This document shows, in pieces, positions 28,886 through 37,956 of a stretch of DNA of 64,000 nt. The position numbers and the translations under genes were made by a program. Numbering within the stretch: the first letter of the stretch is position 1; the number at the start of each line of letters is the position of its first letter. The notes below the pieces were generated by a model that was not told the DNA's origin, searched no databases, and was given only the letters and a program-made list of their open reading frames with translations. Origin of the DNA: SAR324 cluster bacterium (GTDB lineage Bacteria; SAR324; XYD2-FULL-50-16); the NCBI GenBank assembly GCA_028282885.1, contig JANQGX010000006.1, positions 27,956 to 91,955 on the forward strand, given 5' to 3'.

Positions 28886-31216
28886 ATGCAGATAATGAAG
28901 ACTTTACGGATACTCCTGATGTCAGCTTTGCTGATTACAGCTTTTCTTCCCCCTTTCATTTGCGGCAAATCCGGGTCAGAGAAACATAGGGTACTGGTTC
29001 TTCATTCTTTTCACAAAGGCCAAAAATGGAATGACGATCTAAGTAAAGGTATCGAGAGTATTTTAAAAACAGGTATGATTGAACTGAACTTCGAGTTCAT
29101 GGACACCATACGAAGCCTTGACGATCATCACATCAAAAACCTGGTCCGGCTTTATCAGCACAAATACTCCACCCGAAAAGTGGACCTTGTCATCTCTACC
29201 GATGAACAGGCATTGGACTTTCTGTTGAATCATCGTAGTCACCTATTGCCGGATGCTTCAATTGTTTACTGCGGGATTAAGTCATACAAGGAGAGATTTG
29301 GAGTTGAAGGGCTTACAGGCGTGATAGAATCGGTGGATATCCGGAGTAACGTAGAGCTGGCTATGGAGTTTAATCCGGGTCTTAAGGAGATATTTGTAGT
29401 ATCTGATAACACACCAACCAGTATATCATTAATCAATCCGCTGATTCAGATGATGAAAGAGTTTTCGTCTGAAATTGATTTTCGGTTTACAGAGTTTGTT
29501 CCAATCAAGGACCTTAAACTCACTCTTCGAAACCTGGCGCCTGATACCGCAGTTCTCTTGATAAACTATACCAAAGACAAAAACGGCCAGATTTTTTCCA
29601 TGGACGAAAGTGCCGGACTGATCACGAGCCATAGTCCGGTGCCTGTATATACGCTATGGGACAGCTATATGGGCATGGGAATCCTTGGGGGTAAACTTGT
29701 CAGCGGGTATACCCAAGGGCAGGCCGCAGCCAAAATGGCCCTCAGAATTCTAGGTGGAGAATCTCCTTCAAAAATCCCGGTGCAAACCAGTCTTCCCAGC
29801 CAATATTTTTTTGACTACCAAAAATTGAGAAAGTATGACATCAGGGATTCAAAGCTTCCTGCAAACAGTCACATTTATAATTTACCCCGCACATTTTACA
29901 GGCAGTATAAGCGACTGATAATTGCAGTGATCATAGGAGGCTTCTTCCTGTCGTTAATTATTCTTGTATTGAGTATCAATATCATGAGTCGTCGACGAGT
30001 GGAAAAAGCCCTGAAAACCTATTCTGACCGATTAAACTATCTGCATCGTCTGGATCAGTTCATATTGAATGATTTCTCGCTGGAAGGTATGAGCGACTCT
30101 ATCATGGGACCTACCTTAAGGCTTTATGATTGTCAGCTTTTCGGGATCTATCTATTTGGGACAGAGACAGTTCCCGCTGCAGGTGTAGTGCAGTTCTACC
30201 AAGATGACAGAAAAATCATTGAAAATCTAACGCTACACAAAAACGATCTCCCGATGGACAGGCTGCAACGAGGCGAAGTGGTCAACCTCCATGCAGGACA
30301 ATCAGAAGTTGATTTTATTTTTAACAAAGACAGCTTTACGGATTTCGATAACTATCAGTTGATTCCCTTGATGTTTCAAAATCAACTTTTGGGCATTTTG
30401 TTTGTTGGAAATGCTGACGGGAAAGAATTTGACTATGATACGGAAACAACTTTGAAACAAGCCGCCGATTCATTGGCGATAGCGGTTCAGAACGACCACT
30501 TCCTGATGAAGATCAAGGGGCATGAGGCGGAACTTCGGCATATGTCCCTTAACATCCTAAAGGCCCAGGAGAAAGAGCGAAAGCTATTGAGCGCTGAGTT
30601 ACATGATGAGTTCGGGCAGACACTCACGGCAATCGGGCTCAATTTGAGTGTTATGCGAAGGAAACTTGACAAATCCCAACCCGAGAAAATTCGACCGCGT
30701 CTGGAAGAGGTGGAACAATCCATTGAACTGCTTTCAAAACAAATACATAATTTGTCCCTCGATTTACGTCCGCCAATCCTGGATGACCTGGGGCTTATTC
30801 CCTCCCTACGCTGGTACTTGAATCAATACGAGGATCGGAGCGGTTTAAGCATTGATTTTTCAGTTAACGCCGAAACAGAGCAACTGGTTCCAAAGCCCGT
30901 GTCTGTAACAATGTACAGGGTTTTGCAGGAAGCGCTTAATAATATCACAAAACATGCAAAAGCCACCAAAGTCGCGGTTCAGATCAGCGTCACATCTTCA
31001 CATGTCAGACTTCAAGTCTCGGATAATGGCGTGGGCTTTGATTATAACCGTGTGATGTCACAAAATCCTTCCATGCAGGCTTTGGGCTTGATCGGTATGC
31101 GAGAAAGGCTTGAACTTTTAGATGGGTCCCTTGCCATTAAAACTGCTGAAAACTGTGGAACAACACTACTGGCAGTTTCATCAATCGATAAAAAGGATCA
31201 TTATGGAAGTTATTAG
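28886..31216 (+). CDS. Chimeric sensor histidine kinase with ABC-substrate-binding-like input domain
   Basis: A 776-residue membrane sensor. After a signal/anchor segment, residues 30-330 resemble the ABC_sub_bind fold (HRVLVLHSFHKGQKWNDDL, VDLVISTDEQALDFLL), predicted periplasmic. A span follows near 345-370, then a GAF-like region (about 390-540), a HisKA_3 dimerisation domain with the phospho-His in LLSAELHDEFGQTL, and a HATPase (DNGVGFDY, ALGLIGMRERLELLDG). It signals to the adjacent NarL-type regulator, whose gene overlaps it by 14 bases. The ligand is unknown; the neighbouring solute transporter is a candidate output. A second ATG at 28895 is an equally possible start. Confidence 0.88.
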   Translation: MQIMKTLRILLMSALLITAFLPPFICGKSGSEKHRVLVLHSFHKGQKWNDDLSKGIESILKTGMIELNFEFMDTIRSLDDHHIKNLVRLYQHKYSTRKVDLVISTDEQALDFLLNHRSHLLPDASIVYCGIKSYKERFGVEGLTGVIESVDIRSNVELAMEFNPGLKEIFVVSDNTPTSISLINPLIQMMKEFSSEIDFRFTEFVPIKDLKLTLRNLAPDTAVLLINYTKDKNGQIFSMDESAGLITSHSPVPVYTLWDSYMGMGILGGKLVSGYTQGQAAAKMALRILGGESPSKIPVQTSLPSQYFFDYQKLRKYDIRDSKLPANSHIYNLPRTFYRQYKRLIIAVIIGGFFLSLIILVLSINIMSRRRVEKALKTYSDRLNYLHRLDQFILNDFSLEGMSDSIMGPTLRLYDCQLFGIYLFGTETVPAAGVVQFYQDDRKIIENLTLHKNDLPMDRLQRGEVVNLHAGQSEVDFIFNKDSFTDFDNYQLIPLMFQNQLLGILFVGNADGKEFDYDTETTLKQAADSLAIAVQNDHFLMKIKGHEAELRHMSLNILKAQEKERKLLSAELHDEFGQTLTAIGLNLSVMRRKLDKSQPEKIRPRLEEVEQSIELLSKQIHNLSLDLRPPILDDLGLIPSLRWYLNQYEDRSGLSIDFSVNAETEQLVPKPVSVTMYRVLQEALNNITKHAKATKVAVQISVTSSHVRLQVSDNGVGFDYNRVMSQNPSMQALGLIGMRERLELLDGSLAIKTAENCGTTLLAVSSIDKKDHYGSY

Positions 31217-31868
31217 AGTGTTACTGGTCGATGACCATACAATAGTCAGAAAAGGTCTGCGCAGTCTGCTCGCAGAAGAGGACGATATCAGGGTTGTTGG
31301 AGAAGCGGAGGATGGTCATGATGCCATCCGGAAAGTGGCCGAGGAGGAAGTTGATGTCGTCATCATGGATGTTGGAATGCCATCATTAAACGGATTGGAG
31401 GCGGTTTATCAGCTAAAAAAGGAGAATGACAGGATACGGGTTCTAATGCTTACGATGCATGAAAATGAAGAGTACATCATTGAAGCGCTGAGGTCGGGAG
31501 CCAGTGGCTACCTGGTAAAAAGAAGTGCTCCCAAAGAACTCACCGCGGCAATACGTGCAGCCTATAAGGGGGAAACCTATTTAGACCCTTCGATTTCTGC
31601 CAAAGTCGTCAACCGCTTAATTCGTCAAACCTCCGGGGGAAAAGCCGACCTGGCCAAAGATGACGGTTTGACACCGCGTGAACGGGCAACCATTCACCTG
31701 ATTGCTGAAGGGAAGTCCAATAAGGAAATTGCAGATATCATGAAGATCAGTCTGAAAACGGTAAAAAATCATCGAAGTAACCTGATGGAGAAACTTGATC
31801 TTCATAATACGGCAGAGCTAACTCAATACGCGATTAAAAAGAAAATACTGATTTTGGATTCAATATGA
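31203..31868 (+). CDS. NarL/FixJ-type response regulator
   Basis: A 221-residue regulator. The receiver domain is residues 1-120, with acidic pocket DDH near 10-12 and the phospho-Asp in VVIMDVGMPSLNG. The LuxR-type helix-turn-helix is near 155-215 (LTPRERATIHLIAEGKSNKEIA). The start at 31203 has AAGGA upstream and overlaps the kinase gene, showing translational coupling; the frame open to 31122 would run deep into the kinase. Likely targets are the divergent or neighbouring solute-transport genes. Confidence 0.93.
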   Translation: MEVIRVLLVDDHTIVRKGLRSLLAEEDDIRVVGEAEDGHDAIRKVAEEEVDVVIMDVGMPSLNGLEAVYQLKKENDRIRVLMLTMHENEEYIIEALRSGASGYLVKRSAPKELTAAIRAAYKGETYLDPSISAKVVNRLIRQTSGGKADLAKDDGLTPRERATIHLIAEGKSNKEIADIMKISLKTVKNHRSNLMEKLDLHNTAELTQYAIKKKILILDSI

Positions 31869-31929
31869 GGTCCTAAGCTCAACACAGACCAGCAGGAAAA
31901 CCTTCTGTATCAACTGCTCACAGCGTCCG

Positions 31930-32958
31930 TTATTCCATTTCAAGGATTGCGTTAAGAATTTTCCTCGCCTCGATGACATCCTCTTTTTCAAATCTTTTCA
32001 GCCATTCGCGCCAGATTGGTTTGCAGCTTATATCAATCCATTTCTTTCGTTCTTCTTTTTTCAATCTGTCTATTCCGGTACGTCGCCCGTTGCTCCTGAC
32101 CCGATCCATGACTTCCATTTTTAGCGAATCAAAATAATTTGCACCCCAGAACCGTGAACCCTTTAGTCCGCTGACACTCATGATCGCATCTTTGCTTGAG
32201 CGGGATAATCCTCCCCACACTTTTTTGTTCATGATGAGAGAGTAATATCCGGGAGGTAGAGGTGCTTCGGTAAAATGATGGACAACTTCGTAGAGTCTGA
32301 ATTTATAAATTGTTTCCCAGGATGCGACCATGCCGTCAATTAGACCTTTCTTTAATGCTATATAGTTATCCGGTAGGGGAACATTAACCGGTATGCCTCC
32401 CAGGTTTCGTAATTGTGCGGTAAGAGATTTTCCAACAACTCTGATTCGTAAACCTGTGAGGTCGTCTGGTGCATTGATCCTGTCTTTTCTGGTAATTAAG
32501 ATCCTGGGATTTCCAGTGTATAAAATCAGCACTTTAACATCTCTGAACTCATCTTGTAGCGCCTGAAATCGACTAAATACTTTCCACAGAATTTCGCTCC
32601 CTTTTTGTGAAGTATGGAAGGGTAATCCGGGAAGGTTAATCACATCGGTAAAGGGAGACCGTTCCGGCCAGTACCCGTGATCGCACCAAGCCATATCTGC
32701 TTCGCCGGTTACAACGGCATCCCAGGATTGAGAACCTCTTGCCAGAGTTTGACTATAGTAAGTTTCGATGGCGATGTTCCCCCCGGTAGCTTTTTCTATC
32801 TGTCTTACCCAGGGTTTTAAAGCGCTGATCGAACCCCAACTGGATTCTGAGTTCAGAACGGCCAGGTTTAACTTGATCGTTTTTGCAATTGATATGGGAG
32901 CGATGCTGAGAATAAAACACCAAACGATCAAAAATGAAATTGTTTTTCTCCGCTTCAT
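31930..32958 (-). CDS. TRAP-type solute receptor, DctP family (orphan)
   Basis: A 342-residue DctP-like extracytoplasmic protein with signal peptide (KTISFLIVWCFILSIAPISIA). The family pattern includes GEADMAWCDHGYWPER, the LTGLRIRVVGKSLTAQLRNLGG strand-helix segment with the substrate-binding Arg, and LIDGMVASWETIYKFRLYE. The start at 32958 follows GGGGA; a longer frame to 33006 lacks a site. No DctQM membrane genes are nearby, so it is an orphan. It may feed a distant transporter or serve the chimeric sensor kinase as a ligand-binding partner (inference). Confidence 0.88.
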   Translation of the reverse strand: MKRRKTISFLIVWCFILSIAPISIAKTIKLNLAVLNSESSWGSISALKPWVRQIEKATGGNIAIETYYSQTLARGSQSWDAVVTGEADMAWCDHGYWPERSPFTDVINLPGLPFHTSQKGSEILWKVFSRFQALQDEFRDVKVLILYTGNPRILITRKDRINAPDDLTGLRIRVVGKSLTAQLRNLGGIPVNVPLPDNYIALKKGLIDGMVASWETIYKFRLYEVVHHFTEAPLPPGYYSLIMNKKVWGGLSRSSKDAIMSVSGLKGSRFWGANYFDSLKMEVMDRVRSNGRRTGIDRLKKEERKKWIDISCKPIWREWLKRFEKEDVIEARKILNAILEME

Positions 32959-33276
32959 ATTCCCCGTGTTCAAATTTGCTTGTTTCGGTGAATTATTATG
33001 GTACACTGGAAAAAGAGAACCCCCGCGCAGCCTGCACGTATTCTGAACTGAAAATACGAACTTGACAATAGGTACAAAGCCCTAGTTTTTAAAAAACAAG
33101 ACCTCATTGTTTGTGAATACATTTTATCTTAGTCTCATAATCGACACTCCTTTGTTAATTGCCGGTCACTTTGTCGGGGGCATATTGGGTGTCTGTATTA
33201 CTGTTCATGCATGATCGAGAACAATTGTTATTTGATCTCGTTTTTCTCGTTTATTAATCCAAAAAAGGGGAAGAAG
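32959..33276. other. Divergent promoter region between the DctP-like and tctC genes
   Basis: This 318-bp stretch separates two divergent receptor genes and should hold both promoters. It is AT-rich, and I see no clear sigma-54 site or strong operator. A GGGGAAG ribosome site precedes the tctC ATG at its right end. Confidence 0.4.
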
Positions 33277-34245
33277 ATGTTCAGAAAATCAGTTTTGTAT
33301 TTTGTGCTTTCCTTGTGTTTGATTGGTTTTTTGAGTATTCAAAGTGCGTTCGCTGAATACCCGGAAAAACCAATTAATATTTACATTCCCTATTCGGGCG
33401 GTGGCTCAACAGATATCACAGCTCGCATGCTGACCAATTTGGCGCAGCCCTATTTCAAAACCCCCCTGGTGTCTATCAATAAGCCTGGTGGAGGTTCTGC
33501 ATTAATGCACGGTCTGATTTCCAAGGCCAAACCCGATGGATATACACTGGGTATATTGATTACTGCCGCTATTACCAGAATCCCTCATCTCAGGGATGTC
33601 AACTATGATCCGCTAAACGATTTTACACCGATTATGCAGTTTGCGGTTTATCAGCATGGTTTAGCAGTCAGGGCGGACAGTCAATTCAAGACGTTCGAAG
33701 AGTTTATCGCTTATGCGAAAGCAAATCCCAACCGGGTATCCTTTTCGACTGCTGGTGCCGCTTCAGGGCAGCATTTGGTTATGGAATACCTGGCGATTCA
33801 GGAAGGTATCAAATGGATTCACATTCCCTATAAGGGAGGTGTTCCTGCTGTCACAGCCTGCCTCGGAGGACATGTAACTGCAGTTGCACAGGCTCCTGAA
33901 TGGGCTCCCTATGTTAAATCCGGGGATTTGAGACTGTTGGCAGTTTTTGGTGAGAAAAGGATTAAGGACTTTCCAGAGGTCAGGACGCTTCGGGAAATCG
34001 GATATGACTACGCATTGATTTCCGGAATGGGAATTGTTGGCCCCAAGGGTTTGTCACCGGACAAAGTCAAAATGATTGAAAATGCTTTCAGCAAAGCATC
34101 CGACGAGAAAGGCTTCAACAAACTGCTGAATAGACTAAGTCTGCTGCGACTGAAAAGAAATCAGGCAGAACTGAATGAACTGCTGCAGACAGAATACCAG
34201 CAGAAGAAAGAGTTAATCACCAAGCTGGGCTTATATAAGAAATAG
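33277..34245 (+). CDS. tctC: Tripartite tricarboxylate transporter receptor, TctC/Bug family
   Basis: A 322-residue periplasmic receptor with signal peptide (VLYFVLSLCLIGFLSI, cleavage near SAFA). Hallmarks are YPEKPINIYIPYSGGGSTDITAR, VSINKPGGGSALMHG and FSTAGAASGQHL. The start at 33277 follows GGGGAAG; 22 extra upstream residues in the open frame are unlikely. It binds a carboxylate and hands it to TctAB, encoded just downstream; the ligand cannot be read. Confidence 0.92.
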   Translation: MFRKSVLYFVLSLCLIGFLSIQSAFAEYPEKPINIYIPYSGGGSTDITARMLTNLAQPYFKTPLVSINKPGGGSALMHGLISKAKPDGYTLGILITAAITRIPHLRDVNYDPLNDFTPIMQFAVYQHGLAVRADSQFKTFEEFIAYAKANPNRVSFSTAGAASGQHLVMEYLAIQEGIKWIHIPYKGGVPAVTACLGGHVTAVAQAPEWAPYVKSGDLRLLAVFGEKRIKDFPEVRTLREIGYDYALISGMGIVGPKGLSPDKVKMIENAFSKASDEKGFNKLLNRLSLLRLKRNQAELNELLQTEYQQKKELITKLGLYKK

Positions 34246-34381
34246 TCGAGGATTTGATTTTTATCCAAATGTGGTTGTTATAGGGTGCCCTGACGAGATT
34301 GCCCGGTGATTTCATTTAAATCCCGGATAGCGGTCCGTCGGGTGTCCTGAAAGTCTATCTTTTAAGTTCTGTTAGGATATT

Positions 34382-34867
34382 ATGAATCTAAAACTGAACA
34401 GAGATTTTGTATCCGGATTGATCCTTTTTGCGCTTGCAATGGTTCTGTATTTTTACCTGATACCACTCCAGGTTCAGGAAAGTGGAGGAATGCCAAGTGC
34501 TATGTCTCCGCGGTTATTCTGTAAGATTGCAGCAGTTGCTTTGATCATCCTGTCTGCGGTGCTCATTGTTTCCAGCCTGTTTTTCCCCATGGTTCAGGAG
34601 GAGGATGGGAAGCAATCCAGATTGGAAGTAATTGATCAAAGGCGCAGGGGATTTGTTTCCGTCTGTATCTCAATTCTATATATCGTTTTGATAAATACGA
34701 TTGGATATTTTGTCAGTACAAGTTTAGTTCTGCTTTTCTTTACACTGTATTTCGGTGGAAGAAACTGGAAAGTCATAGTCTTGTCGCAAGCCGTCGTTCT
34801 GCCCTTCATTTATGTTTTATTTGTAAAGGGTCTGAACGTTGTTATGCCTGATGGACTACTATTCTAA
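34382..34867 (+). CDS. tctB: Tripartite tricarboxylate transporter small membrane subunit, TctB-like
   Basis: A 161-residue protein with four predicted spans (about 10-30, 42-66, 88-112, 118-150). Length and topology, and the position between tctC and tctA, identify it; TctB sequences are poorly conserved. A 136-bp gap from tctC probably allows separate expression of the receptor. Confidence 0.85.
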   Translation: MNLKLNRDFVSGLILFALAMVLYFYLIPLQVQESGGMPSAMSPRLFCKIAAVALIILSAVLIVSSLFFPMVQEEDGKQSRLEVIDQRRRGFVSVCISILYIVLINTIGYFVSTSLVLLFFTLYFGGRNWKVIVLSQAVVLPFIYVLFVKGLNVVMPDGLLF

Positions 34868-34891
34868 TCAAGCCTCAACTACTGTTTAAAA

Positions 34892-36406
34892 ATGGATCAG
34901 TTTATTGCTGCATTTCACCTGTTTTTTCAGGTCCCGGTTATTCTTTCGACCTGCCTGGGTGTGGTTATAGGTATTGTGATGGGATCTATCCCCGGGCTGA
35001 CAGCCACTATGGCCATCGCATTGATCATACCAATGACGTTTTATCTGTCACCGATTGTGTCGATTTCGTTGTTGGTCGGGGCGTACAAAGGAGGCTGTCT
35101 GGGCGGTTCGATTCCTGCGATTCTACTGAATACGCCCGGGACACCTGCCGCTGCCGCAACCGTTATCGACGGGCATGAAATGGCCAAAAAAGGCCAGGCA
35201 TTAAAAGCGCTTAAAATGTCAATTCACTCGTCTGTACTGGCAGATGGCTTCAGCGATATCGTATTGATTATGGTTGCGCCACCGCTGGCGATCATCGCAC
35301 TTAAGATGGGCCCGCCGGAGATGGCATCTCTTATCATATTTTCGCTGATGATCATCACAGCAGTTGCAGGGAAGTCGCTGACCAAAGGGATAATTGCCGG
35401 GGTTATCGGGCTGATTGTCGGAACCGTCGGGCTTGATCCGATGCTCGGGACCAGGCGTTTTGGATTCGGGTTCATGGAGCTTGATGAAGGCATTGCCCTG
35501 ATGCCGATGTTGATTGGATTGTTCGCTGTTTCGGAGTTTTTGATCAACGCCGATAAAAAAATGACCGGGGAAAAGACCAAGTTGTATGAAATATCCAACG
35601 ATCCCGCGGACAGTAAAATCACCAAAGGCGAGTTCAAAAGCTGCCTGAAAATCATTGGATCCGCGTCTGCGATCGGGACTCTATTGGGAGCAATTCCGGG
35701 TATTGGACCTTCCATTGCTTCATTCGCCAGTTATGCCCAGGCGAAAAAAATGTCAAAACATCCTGAACGGTTTGGGAAAGGAGCAATTGAAGGTGTTGCG
35801 GCTGCTGAAGCTGGAAATAACGCTGTTGTAGGGGCGAATTTAATCCCCCTGCTGACGCTCGGAATTCCGGGCGATATCGGTGCTGCGATTCTGCTGGGTG
35901 CATTTATGATCCAGGGTCTGCATCCTGGGCCGCTTCTGTTTAAGGAGCATACGGATGTGATTTATGCCATTTTTATGAGTTTGTTATTGGCTAATGTTTT
36001 TGCACATATTTTTGCCAGTTTCTACATCAGGTTTGCTTCCAAAATTGCAAGTGTTCCAAAGTGGTATATTTTTCCAACCGTACTGGCATTTTGCTTTGTA
36101 GGCGTATACGGATTTAATCAAAGTGTATTCGATATCTGGATGGCTTTAATCTTTGGATTGTTGGGCTATATCTTAAGAAAAAACGGATTCCCTGTTGCTC
36201 CACTGCTCATTGCCTTTATACTCGAACCCATTCTGGAAAGGGCGTTTCGTCAATCCCTTCTGCTCTCAAACGGCTCACTGGGGATTTTCTTTTCCAGCCC
36301 TATTTCTCTGGTGTTTTTGATCTTTACGGGAGTTTCGATCCTGATTCTAATAAGGGGAGCGTTTAAAAAAAGGTCAAACAGTAAATTCCATGAGCCTGCA
36401 GGCTAA
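34892..36406 (+). CDS. tctA: Tripartite tricarboxylate transporter large permease, TctA
   Basis: A 504-residue permease with about 11-12 spans. Diagnostic segments are GSIPGLTATMAIALIIPMTF, GGCLGGSIPAILLNTPGTPAAAATVIDGHEMAKKG (read in pieces as the family signature) and GVAAAEAGNNAVVGANLIPLLTLGIPG. It forms the sodium- or proton-coupled channel with TctB. Confidence 0.95.
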   Translation: MDQFIAAFHLFFQVPVILSTCLGVVIGIVMGSIPGLTATMAIALIIPMTFYLSPIVSISLLVGAYKGGCLGGSIPAILLNTPGTPAAAATVIDGHEMAKKGQALKALKMSIHSSVLADGFSDIVLIMVAPPLAIIALKMGPPEMASLIIFSLMIITAVAGKSLTKGIIAGVIGLIVGTVGLDPMLGTRRFGFGFMELDEGIALMPMLIGLFAVSEFLINADKKMTGEKTKLYEISNDPADSKITKGEFKSCLKIIGSASAIGTLLGAIPGIGPSIASFASYAQAKKMSKHPERFGKGAIEGVAAAEAGNNAVVGANLIPLLTLGIPGDIGAAILLGAFMIQGLHPGPLLFKEHTDVIYAIFMSLLLANVFAHIFASFYIRFASKIASVPKWYIFPTVLAFCFVGVYGFNQSVFDIWMALIFGLLGYILRKNGFPVAPLLIAFILEPILERAFRQSLLLSNGSLGIFFSSPISLVFLIFTGVSILILIRGAFKKRSNSKFHEPAG

Positions 36407-36453
36407 TTGCTTCAACAACCGCCTGCTTATCTTTCGTCAGTATTTTGCCTCCG

Positions 36454-36483
36454 CTGATATGCCTGCTTGCGTCGGCATATCAG
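36454..36483. terminator. Perfect 10-bp hairpin between convergent tctA and nrfR-like genes
   Basis: CTGATATGCC (36454-36463) pairs with GGCATATCAG (36474-36483) over a ten-base loop. It lies 48 bp past tctA and 127 bp past the regulator's end. There is no clear T-tract on either side. Confidence 0.5.
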
Positions 36484-36609
36484 TCCCCGCAGTCAGGAAA
36501 AACACATCAATTGAAGTCTGGATCGGTACCGGTCTGGCCCTTTCCAATAATGTAATAGATGAGAGAGATAACTCATCTGGATTTTGGTCATTTAATCTCG
36601 TAATGACCT

Positions 36610-37935
36610 TCATCCCCCCTTCATTCTTTCCCAGAGACTTTTTCGGCTGATTCCTAGTAGTTTTGCCGCTTCGGTCTTATTGCCATTGGTTTTATAAAGC
36701 GCTTTTTGAATGCACTCTTTTTCTGTTTTTGCCAATGCTTCGGCAAGGGACAGGGGCTCTTTGTCATTGGAGTGTTCGATTTGCCTGACATCGGTAGGAA
36801 GGTGGGAGGCATCCAATACCGGCCCTTTGGACAAGACAGCCAGTCGCTCGATAATGTTTTTTAACTCCCTGATGTTTCCCGGAAAATCATAACCCATCAA
36901 CAGGTCAAGAATATCGGGTGAAAGCGCTTCTCTTGCATGTTCAAGCGGTCTCACTTCACTTAAAAAATGCTGGCAAAGCAGAGGGATGTCTTCCTTGTGT
37001 TCTCGCAATGGAGGACAGACAACGGGGATGACTTTTAAGCGATATAGTAAATCCTCACGAAAGGTTCCATTTTGAACTGCCGTGGGCAGGTCCCTGGCAG
37101 TAGCGCTGATAATTCGAACATCAACCTGAACAGGCCTTTTTGCACCAATGGGTTCGATCTCGTTCTCTTGAATGACCCTCAACAATTTTGCCTGCATGGG
37201 TAAAGGCATATCTCCGATCTCATCCAGGAGAATGGTTCCCCTGTCAGCCAGTTCGAATTTTCCTGTCTTATTACTATCCGCTCCTGTAAATGATCCCTTG
37301 ACATGTCCAAACAACTCGGATTCAATCAGATTCTCCGGAATGGCAGCACAGTTAATACGGATATACGGCCCATCAGCCCGACTGCTTTGCTCGTGGATGG
37401 CACTGGCTACCAGCTCCTTCCCTGTCCCTGACTCACCGGTGATCAATACAGTGGAATCAGTAGGGGCCACTTGACTGATCAGATCGTATATGGCTTTTAT
37501 GGCGCGACTGTTACCGATGATTTTGGTGCTGTTGATCTTTTCCTCCATTAATACAGCACATTTATTGCGCATCGTCTGCTGTTTGAGAATCCTCTCCGCT
37601 CTGATTATCAGATCGTCCATATCAAAGGGTTTCAAGATGTAGTCTGCAGCACCATATTTCAGGCAGTTGACGGCATCCTCAACCTCTCCGTATGCCGTCA
37701 TCAAAATCACCTCCGTCGTTGGAGACAGGTGTCGCACCTGTTTCATCAAATCGATACCACTTAAACCGGGCATGCGGATATCTGAAATCAGAACGTGATA
37801 CTTCTGATGTTTGAGTTTTTGAAAAGCGGTATCGCCGTCCCCTGCCTGGTCGACCTGCCAGCCTTGTGCGCTCAACCGATCAAACAGGGTGATGCGCATG
37901 ATTTCATCGTCTTCAGCCAATAATATATTGATCAT
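36610..37935 (-). CDS. Sigma-54-dependent response regulator (NrfR-like)
   Basis: A 441-residue NtrC-type activator. The receiver domain has the phospho-Asp in HVLISDIRMPGLSG (about residue 53); the AAA+ domain has GESGTGKE, the sigma-54 contact GSFTGA and Walker B TILLDEIGDMP; the C-terminal Fis-type helix is KTEAAKLLGISRKSLWERM. It is co-directional with the haem-domain kinase 21 bp upstream and divergent from nrfHA. Desulfovibrio controls nrfHA with a comparable sigma-54 pair called NrfS/NrfR (recalled), so that role is proposed here. Confidence 0.9.
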   Translation of the reverse strand: MINILLAEDDEIMRITLFDRLSAQGWQVDQAGDGDTAFQKLKHQKYHVLISDIRMPGLSGIDLMKQVRHLSPTTEVILMTAYGEVEDAVNCLKYGAADYILKPFDMDDLIIRAERILKQQTMRNKCAVLMEEKINSTKIIGNSRAIKAIYDLISQVAPTDSTVLITGESGTGKELVASAIHEQSSRADGPYIRINCAAIPENLIESELFGHVKGSFTGADSNKTGKFELADRGTILLDEIGDMPLPMQAKLLRVIQENEIEPIGAKRPVQVDVRIISATARDLPTAVQNGTFREDLLYRLKVIPVVCPPLREHKEDIPLLCQHFLSEVRPLEHAREALSPDILDLLMGYDFPGNIRELKNIIERLAVLSKGPVLDASHLPTDVRQIEHSNDKEPLSLAEALAKTEKECIQKALYKTNGNKTEAAKLLGISRKSLWERMKGG

Positions 37936-37956
37936 GATTTTCCTTTTTATCAGGCA

